Assembly: GCF_003594875.1 (NCBI RefSeq)
Contig: NZ_QZEY01000005.1
Location: 310,001-374,000 of the forward strand
Origin: Bailinhaonella thermotolerans
GTDB lineage: Bacteria; Actinomycetota; Actinomycetes; Streptosporangiales; Streptosporangiaceae
Direction of reading: 5' to 3'
DNA: 64,000 bases
Under the pieces are notes generated by a model, which searched no databases, was not told where the DNA came from, and was given only the letters and a program-made list of their open reading frames with translations. The position numbers and the translations under genes are program-made. Below, one piece after another: positions 59,033 through 64,000 of this stretch; the stretch's first letter is position 1; every line of letters starts with the position of its first letter.

Positions 59033-61719
59033 GAGCCGTCGCGCGAGCGCGAGTCAGGGTAGAACCAGGGATTGTTCTGCTTTTCGCTACCCGGGCCGGG
59101 ATCGTTGGGCCCGCCGGGGTTGCCCGGGCCGGGATCGCCGGGATTACCCGGATCGCCGGGGTCGCCAGGACCGTCCGGGTTTCCGTTACCGCCCTCGTCG
59201 TCGTCCGGACCGCCCTCGTTGTCGCAGAACGGCCAGTTCTCGCACTGCCCGTCGTCGTTCTGCGGCGGCTGGGTCGGGAGGGTGTCCTCCGGCGAGTCGG
59301 TCGGCTCGACCGTGGGGGTCGGCTTCGGCTTGGGCGCGAGGTCGTGCTGGTCGCCGACCCGGGCCGGGTCGGGGAACTGCTCGACCGGCTTGCCCTTCAG
59401 CGCCTCGGCCATGAAGTCACGCCAGATCATCGCGGGTACGGCGCCGCCGCCGATGTCGCCGGGCAGCGGGACCTCCTTGACCTGGCCCTTCTTGTCCTTG
59501 ATCTCCTTGTACATCCCGACGGCCGTGGAGAGCTGCGGGGTGTACCCGACGAACCAGGCTTCCTTGGACTCGTTGTTCGTACCGGTCTTGCCGGCGACGG
59601 GCCGGTCGGCGAGCGCGGCGTTGGTGCCGGTGCCGGCCTTGACCACCTGCTGCATGGCGTACGTCGCGTCGGCGGCGACCTCGGGCGAGAAGACCTGCTT
59701 GAAGGCCCTCTTCTCGCGGTAGATCCTGGCCTTGGTCGCGAGCTGCTTGACCTCGATCACGACGTGCCGGTCGTAGTGCTTGCCCTCGTTGGCGAAGGCG
59801 GCGTAGCCGGTGGCCTGCTCGGCCGCGCTGACCTCGGCGCTGCCGATGGTGATGAGGTACCTGTGCCGGCCCTCGGCGTCCTTGAGCCGGGACTCGTCCA
59901 GCCCCGCCTCCGAGGCGATCTTGACGACCTTGTCCAGGCCCACGGCCTCGCCCATCTTGGCGAACACCGAGTTGACCGAGTTCGCGGTCGCCTTCGTCAC
60001 GTCGATCGAGCCCCACGACTTGCGACCGGCGTTCCAGATCGGGTTGGTGCCCTCCAGCTTGACCGGGTTGTTGCCGTCGAGGTAGCTGTTCAGGCTCCAG
60101 CCGTTGTCCAGCCACGCCGCCAGGACGTACGGCTTGAACGCCGACGCCGCCTGCTTGCGGGCGTCGAAGGACACGTTCCACGGCTTCTTCAGGTAGTCGG
60201 GCCCGCCGTAGAACGCCAGGACCCGGCCGTTCTTGGGGTCCACCGCGGCGAGGCTGGCCTGCACGCCCTTCCCGAACTGCTTGACCTTGCCCTCCACGGC
60301 CCTCTTGGCCGCGTTCATCATGTCCGGGTCGAACGTGGAGGTGATGCTGTAGCCGCCGCGGTCGATCTCGTCGCGGGAGAGGTTCTGCTTCTCCTTCAGC
60401 TCGCGGAGCACGAGGTCCACCATGTAGCCGGTGGTGCCCTTGAAGTAGTTGCGGACCTCGTTCTTCTTGGGCTTGGCGAACTTGGCGACGCTCTCGGTCT
60501 GACCGCTGGACGTGCTGACGTACTTGCCGTACGTCGCCGGGTCCATCGTGGCCAGGCCCTTGATGACGTAGTGGAAGCGCCCCTCGGTGGGCGCGTAGTT
60601 GCCCTTGGCCTCGGCGTTGTCGAAGGCCACCGGGTTCTGGATGCGGCCGGCGATGTAGGCCGCCTCCTCGACGGTGAGCTTCCTGACCGACTTCTTGAAG
60701 AACGCCTGCGAGGCGGCCTCGATGCCGTACGCGCCGCGGCCGAAGTAGATGGTGTTCAGGTAGAGCTCGAGGATGTCGTCCTTGCTCTTCTCCTGGTCCA
60801 TCTTGATCGCGATGAAGATCTCCTTGATCTTCCGGCTGAGCGCGCGCTCCTGGCTCAGGCCCTCGTAGTAGTTGCGGGCGACCTGCTGGGTGATCGTGGA
60901 GGCGCCGGTGACCTCGCCGCCGGTCACCGCGCTCCACAGGGCCCGGGTCATGCCGCGCACGGAGATGCCGGGCTCCTCGCGGAACCCGCGGTTCTCGGCG
61001 GCCAGCACGGCGTCCTGCACGTGCTTGGGCACGTCCTTGGTCAGGTTGATCGGCGTGCGCTTGGTGCCGAGCCTGGCCAGCACCTTCTTGCCGTCGTTGT
61101 AGTAGATGACGCTGCCGCGCGCCGTCGCCGAGGCCTGGGCCTGGGAGTCGCTGGGCAGCGGGGTCATGGAGTACATGACGGCGAGGAGCACGCCCACGGC
61201 GACGAAGCCGATGGTGAAGACCGCGACGAGGATCTTCCAGGAGGGGACGAACCGCCGCCAGCCGGTCTTCCTGGGCTTCTCGTCGTCCTCGAACCCGTGG
61301 GAGCCGTCGAAGCGGCCGTCGCCGTCGTCGCCGCCCCCGCCGCCGCGGCCGCGACGCCCGCGGCCTCCGCGCCCGCCGTGGCCGCCGCCTGGACCGGCGG
61401 GCCCGCCGGGACCGCCCGCGGCGCGCCGGCCGCCCGGCTCGCGCATGCCGCCGATCGCCATCGTCTCGGACGGGTCGCCGAAGACCGCCCCGGTCTCCTG
61501 CTCACGCGCGCGGCGGCCTGGACGCTCTCCGCCTCCCGGGGCCCGGCGCCGCCCTTCGGGGCGGCGGCCCTCCAGCCGGCGGCTCGCGCGGCCCTCGGCG
61601 GATCCCCCCTCCGCGGGGCGGGTCAGCCTCGCGGCCCGGTCGCCGTCGGTGCGGCCGTGGCGACCGGAGTCGGAGCGGCCGGGGTATTCCTCCCGGCCGC
61701 GGTTCGTGCTGTAACTCAC
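59029..61719 (-). CDS. bifunctional class A penicillin-binding protein
   Basis: The 896-residue product starts at GTG 61719 (GAGG four bases before); an ATG six codons earlier is possible. A basic, Gly/Arg-rich cytosolic tail of about 155 residues precedes one membrane helix (about 160-183). The transglycosylase has [17 protein letters not shown] and [13 protein letters not shown]; the transpeptidase has SAFKPYV near 524, SVN near 581 and AGKTGTNNE near 708. A Pro/Gly/Asn/Asp-rich tail ([13 protein letters not shown]) ends the protein. It polymerises and cross-links peptidoglycan. It leads the operon with two glycosyltransferases. Confidence 0.95.
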   Translation of the reverse strand: MSYSTNRGREEYPGRSDSGRHGRTDGDRAARLTRPAEGGSAEGRASRRLEGRRPEGRRRAPGGGERPGRRAREQETGAVFGDPSETMAIGGMREPGGRRAAGGPGGPAGPGGGHGGRGGRGRRGRGGGGGDDGDGRFDGSHGFEDDEKPRKTGWRRFVPSWKILVAVFTIGFVAVGVLLAVMYSMTPLPSDSQAQASATARGSVIYYNDGKKVLARLGTKRTPINLTKDVPKHVQDAVLAAENRGFREEPGISVRGMTRALWSAVTGGEVTGASTITQQVARNYYEGLSQERALSRKIKEIFIAIKMDQEKSKDDILELYLNTIYFGRGAYGIEAASQAFFKKSVRKLTVEEAAYIAGRIQNPVAFDNAEAKGNYAPTEGRFHYVIKGLATMDPATYGKYVSTSSGQTESVAKFAKPKKNEVRNYFKGTTGYMVDLVLRELKEKQNLSRDEIDRGGYSITSTFDPDMMNAAKRAVEGKVKQFGKGVQASLAAVDPKNGRVLAFYGGPDYLKKPWNVSFDARKQAASAFKPYVLAAWLDNGWSLNSYLDGNNPVKLEGTNPIWNAGRKSWGSIDVTKATANSVNSVFAKMGEAVGLDKVVKIASEAGLDESRLKDAEGRHRYLITIGSAEVSAAEQATGYAAFANEGKHYDRHVVIEVKQLATKARIYREKRAFKQVFSPEVAADATYAMQQVVKAGTGTNAALADRPVAGKTGTNNESKEAWFVGYTPQLSTAVGMYKEIKDKKGQVKEVPLPGDIGGGAVPAMIWRDFMAEALKGKPVEQFPDPARVGDQHDLAPKPKPTPTVEPTDSPEDTLPTQPPQNDDGQCENWPFCDNEGGPDDDEGGNGNPDGPGDPGDPGNPGDPGPGNPGGPNDPGPGSEKQNNPWFYPDSRSRDGS

Positions 61720-61827
61720 GCGTCCTCGTTCAGTCATGCGGCGTTCTCGGTCTACGTCGGCTACGACAGTACTGACAGGCGGGTGAGGCGTGTGTCCTCC
61801 CGACGGCCAGCGCGACGTCGTCGTCGG

Positions 61828-62226
61828 CTACTTCCCGGCTGCCCGCCTCCCGCGGTCACCGGGCTCGCCCGTCCCGAGGACGTACGAGACCGTCAGGTGG
61901 TTCCAGGCACAACCCTGGCAGACCTCGACGACGTAGACCCGGAATTCTCCATATTCGCGAGCCATCTCGACGAGTTCCGCGGTCATCTTCACACGACCTT
62001 CACATCTGCCGAGTTCGGACCCGTAGACGTAGGTGACGTGCGTGACCTTGCGCCGGCGGCACACGGGGCACTGCCTGTCGGTCGGCTCTCCGTGGTGTTT
62101 GGCCGCCCGAAGCAGATACGGATGAGCGTCGCAGAGATCCGTCGTGGTCACGCGCCCGGAGGAGAGCGACGCGAGCGCCGCCCTCTTCGCCAGGCCGTAG
62201 TCCACGACCGACCTCTGGGACCACAT
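61828..62226 (-). CDS. DUF5318-type zinc-ribbon protein
   Basis: The 132-residue product starts at [21 protein letters not shown], the usual family start. It has two Cys pairs, [17 protein letters not shown] and [13 protein letters not shown], plus a Cys in [14 protein letters not shown], consistent with a zinc-ribbon fold. TACTCT ends 8 bases before the ATG, so the mRNA is probably leaderless, which supports this start over two upstream ATGs. Function is unknown; the neighbourhood (PBP, padR, ino1) is conserved in actinomycetes. Confidence 0.85.
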   Translation of the reverse strand: MWSQRSVVDYGLAKRAALASLSSGRVTTTDLCDAHPYLLRAAKHHGEPTDRQCPVCRRRKVTHVTYVYGSELGRCEGRVKMTAELVEMAREYGEFRVYVVEVCQGCAWNHLTVSYVLGTGEPGDRGRRAAGK

Positions 62227-62324
62227 GGCAGTCAGAGTACGACGCATCACCGGGCTTCCCAAGCCCTCACCCGGCTCTTCCACCCCCCGCCTTGCCCGCC
62301 TATGACGAGCCGACGTATCTTGGT

Positions 62325-62345
62325 GATGTATCGAGTCGATACATC
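62325..62345. promoter_or_regulatory. PadR operator upstream of padR
   Basis: GATGTATCG (62325-62333) and CGATACATC (62337-62345) form a perfect 9-bp dyad with a 3-base centre. It includes the ATGTAT/ATACAT pattern typical of PadR sites and lies 36 bp before the padR start. Confidence 0.75.
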
Positions 62346-62380
62346 GAGTGGAGACATACGACTGGGAGGAGGAGGTCGGA

Positions 62381-63085
62381 ATGAGCAGGAGCAGGGGCGG
62401 TGTCCTCGAACTGGCCGTTCTCGGCCTTCTCCACGAGGCGCCGATGCACGGCTACGAGCTGCGCAAGCGCCTCAACTCCCTGCTCGGCATGTTCCGGGCG
62501 TTCTCTTACGGGTCTCTATACCCCTGTTTGCGGCAATTGGTAGAAGACGGGCTAATTGTCGCGGACACCCCGGAGGAACCGGACGTCACCGCGCTCGCGA
62601 GCCGGCGATCGAAGATCGTCTACAAGCTCACGGCGGACGGCAAGGAACGCCTCCAGGACCTCCTGACCCAGGCCGGCCCCGCCTCCTGGGAGGACGAGAG
62701 CTTCGGTGTCCACTTCGCGTTCTTCCGGCACACCGAGGCCGAGGTACGGCTGCGCATCCTCGAAGGACGCCGCAGCCGGCTGGAGGAGCGCCTGGAAGCC
62801 GTGCGGACGGCCCTGGCCCGCACCGCCGAACGCCTCGACAGCTACACCCTCGAACTCCAGCGCCACGGCCTGGAATCCGTCGAGCGCGAGGTGCGCTGGC
62901 TCAACGAGCTGATCGCCACCGAGCGCCGCGGCGACCCGGACGGGCACGGCCCCGCCGCGCCCCGCGGCGACGCCGTACGGCGGAGCGGCGCGGAGCGGGA
63001 GGCCCCACGGCGCGGAACGGACGAGACCGCCGGTGGACGCGGGAACGCGGACCACGGCGGCGGCAAGGAACCAGGAGCCGGGTGA
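62381..63085 (+). CDS. PadR-family regulator
   Basis: The 234-residue product starts at ATG 62381 after GGAGGAGG. The winged helix ([38 protein letters not shown]; about 10-90) is followed by a helical dimerisation part with [19 protein letters not shown] and [16 protein letters not shown]-like segments, then about 45 disordered residues. It is 62 bp upstream of ino1 and probably controls ino1 and itself through the dyad upstream. Confidence 0.92.
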   Translation: MSRSRGGVLELAVLGLLHEAPMHGYELRKRLNSLLGMFRAFSYGSLYPCLRQLVEDGLIVADTPEEPDVTALASRRSKIVYKLTADGKERLQDLLTQAGPASWEDESFGVHFAFFRHTEAEVRLRILEGRRSRLEERLEAVRTALARTAERLDSYTLELQRHGLESVEREVRWLNELIATERRGDPDGHGPAAPRGDAVRRSGAEREAPRRGTDETAGGRGNADHGGGKEPGAG

Positions 63086-63147
63086 CTGGCCGGCCGCCGG
63101 CCTCTCGGTTCTCAGAGATAAACCATGAAAACGAAGGAGCGAGTGCG

Positions 63148-64000
63148 ATGGGTTCGGTGCGCGTAGCCATCGTCGGTGTCGGCAACTGCGCGGCATCGCT
63201 GGTGCAGGGCGTCCACTACTACCGGGACGCCGACCCGGCGAGTCGGGTGCCAGGCCTGATGCACGTCAAGTTCGGCGACTACCACGTGGGCGACGTGGAG
63301 TTCGTCGCGGCGTTCGACGTGGACGCCAAGAAGGTCGGCCGCGACCTGTCCGAGGCGATCGTCGCCTCCGAGAACAACACGATCAAGATCTGCGACGTGC
63401 CCCCGCTGGGCGTCACGGTCCAGCGCGGCCCGACGTACGACGGCCTCGGTGAGTACTACCGCGAGATCATCGAGGAGTCCGACGAGCAGCCGGTGGACGT
63501 CGTCCAGGTGCTCAAGGACACCAAGGCCGACGTGCTGGTGTCCTACCTGCCCGTGGGCTCGGAGGAGGCCGACCGCTTCTACGCGCAGTGCGCGATCGAC
63601 GCGAAGGTCGCCTTCGTCAACGCGCTCCCGGTCTTCATCGCCTCCGACCCCGAGTGGGCCGCCAAGTTCACCGAGGCCGGCGTGCCGATCATCGGTGACG
63701 ACATCAAGTCGCAGGTCGGCGCGACCATCACGCACCGCGTCATGGCCAAGCTGTTCGAGGACCGCGGCGTCGAGCTGCTGCGCACGTACCAGCTCAACTT
63801 CGGCGGCAACATGGACTTCATGAACATGCTGGAGCGCTCGCGCCTCCAGTCCAAGAAGATCTCCAAGACGCAGTCGGTCACCTCGCAGATCCCGCACGAG
63901 ATGGGCAAGGCCGCCGTGCACATCGGCCCGTCCGACCACGTGCCGTGGCTGGACGACCGCAAGTGGGCCTACGTCCGCCTGGAGGGCCGCTCCTTCGGCG
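63148..64000 (+). CDS. ino1: inositol-3-phosphate synthase (3' end outside window)
   Basis: The frame from ATG 63148 (GAAGGAG upstream) is open to the window edge, giving 284 residues of an expected 360 or so. It begins [18 protein letters not shown] (NAD motif) and has [53 protein letters not shown] and [19 protein letters not shown], diagnostic for the actinobacterial short form. It makes inositol-3-phosphate for phosphatidylinositol and mycothiol. The PadR gene just upstream is a conserved neighbour. Confidence 0.96.
   Translation, partial: MGSVRVAIVGVGNCAASLVQGVHYYRDADPASRVPGLMHVKFGDYHVGDVEFVAAFDVDAKKVGRDLSEAIVASENNTIKICDVPPLGVTVQRGPTYDGLGEYYREIIEESDEQPVDVVQVLKDTKADVLVSYLPVGSEEADRFYAQCAIDAKVAFVNALPVFIASDPEWAAKFTEAGVPIIGDDIKSQVGATITHRVMAKLFEDRGVELLRTYQLNFGGNMDFMNMLERSRLQSKKISKTQSVTSQIPHEMGKAAVHIGPSDHVPWLDDRKWAYVRLEGRSFG

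Noticed and set aside
1-64000. Insertion sequences, prophage or integrated element
   Set aside because: No transposase, integrase, phage structural gene or tRNA-flanking direct repeat was seen; the only mobile element supported is the DnaB intein.

Overview
The window is very GC-rich DNA, with G or C at most third codon positions, many GTG starts and a few TTG starts. It comes from a filamentous actinomycete. The block ino1 - padR - DUF5318 - PBP - glycosyltransferases - rpsF/ssb/rpsR/rplI, followed about 13 kb later by dnaB next to a MATE exporter, matches the origin-side core of Streptomyces-like chromosomes. The dispersed GCCGTACGGC palindromes and the DnaB intein would fit Streptosporangiales (Streptosporangium, Nonomuraea and relatives), but the genus is inferred from gene order and style, not from a search. 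I see no insertion sequence, prophage, CRISPR array or secondary-metabolite cluster.

Layout. 1-13 kb is mostly accessory: two overlapping unknown genes at the left edge, a secreted protein, an ABM monooxygenase divergent from an XRE/MmyB-type regulator, an MFS exporter, an SDR divergent from a large AfsR/SARP-type ATPase regulator, an Old Yellow Enzyme with a TetR gene, a glycosidase-like barrel protein and a YpfJ-type zinc peptidase. 13-20 kb holds a secreted crystallin-like protein, a membrane Ser/Thr kinase divergent from an unknown gene and a DnaJ-TM protein, and a small membrane protein with its TetR. 20-27 kb is housekeeping: tRNA-Ser(CGA), tadA with two linked associated-protein genes, upp, a 52-residue membrane microprotein overlapping a PH-domain membrane protein, a TPR-type XRE regulator, trmO and a DnaN-type sliding clamp outside the dnaA locus. 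27-34 kb has oxidoreductases, TetR regulators, a DHA2 exporter and a DsbA/FrnE-like protein. 34-39 kb is replicative helicase dnaB, interrupted by a 439-residue intein, a cluster of DnaA-box-like 9-mers in its upstream region, and a MATE gene. 39-51 kb contains a Tat-exported amidase, an APC permease, a TerC protein with a candidate manganese riboswitch, a polar amino-acid ABC operon, a second ABC exporter, an FMN reductase with its TetR, and an alpha/beta hydrolase divergent from a TetR-HTH fusion. 51-64 kb is core: rpsF-ssb-rpsR-rplI with a candidate S6:S18 leader, an AP endonuclease, a seven-bladed FG-GAP protein, a PBP/GT87/glycosyltransferase operon joined by 4-base overlaps, a DUF5318 protein, a PadR regulator and the 5' part of ino1.

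Working themes. (1) Many genes without a Shine-Dalgarno sequence carry a TANNNT box at exactly -12 to -7 from the start codon, so leaderless transcription looks common and fixes several starts. (2) Most TetR or PadR genes are divergent from, or next to, a likely target and have visible palindromic operators, often overlapping the -10 box. (3) Intergenic DNA is full of short tandem arrays and the palindrome CCGTACGG, which also enters protein linkers. (4) RNA-level control is likely at terC (yybP-ykoY-like) and rpsF (leader pairing with the ribosome binding site).
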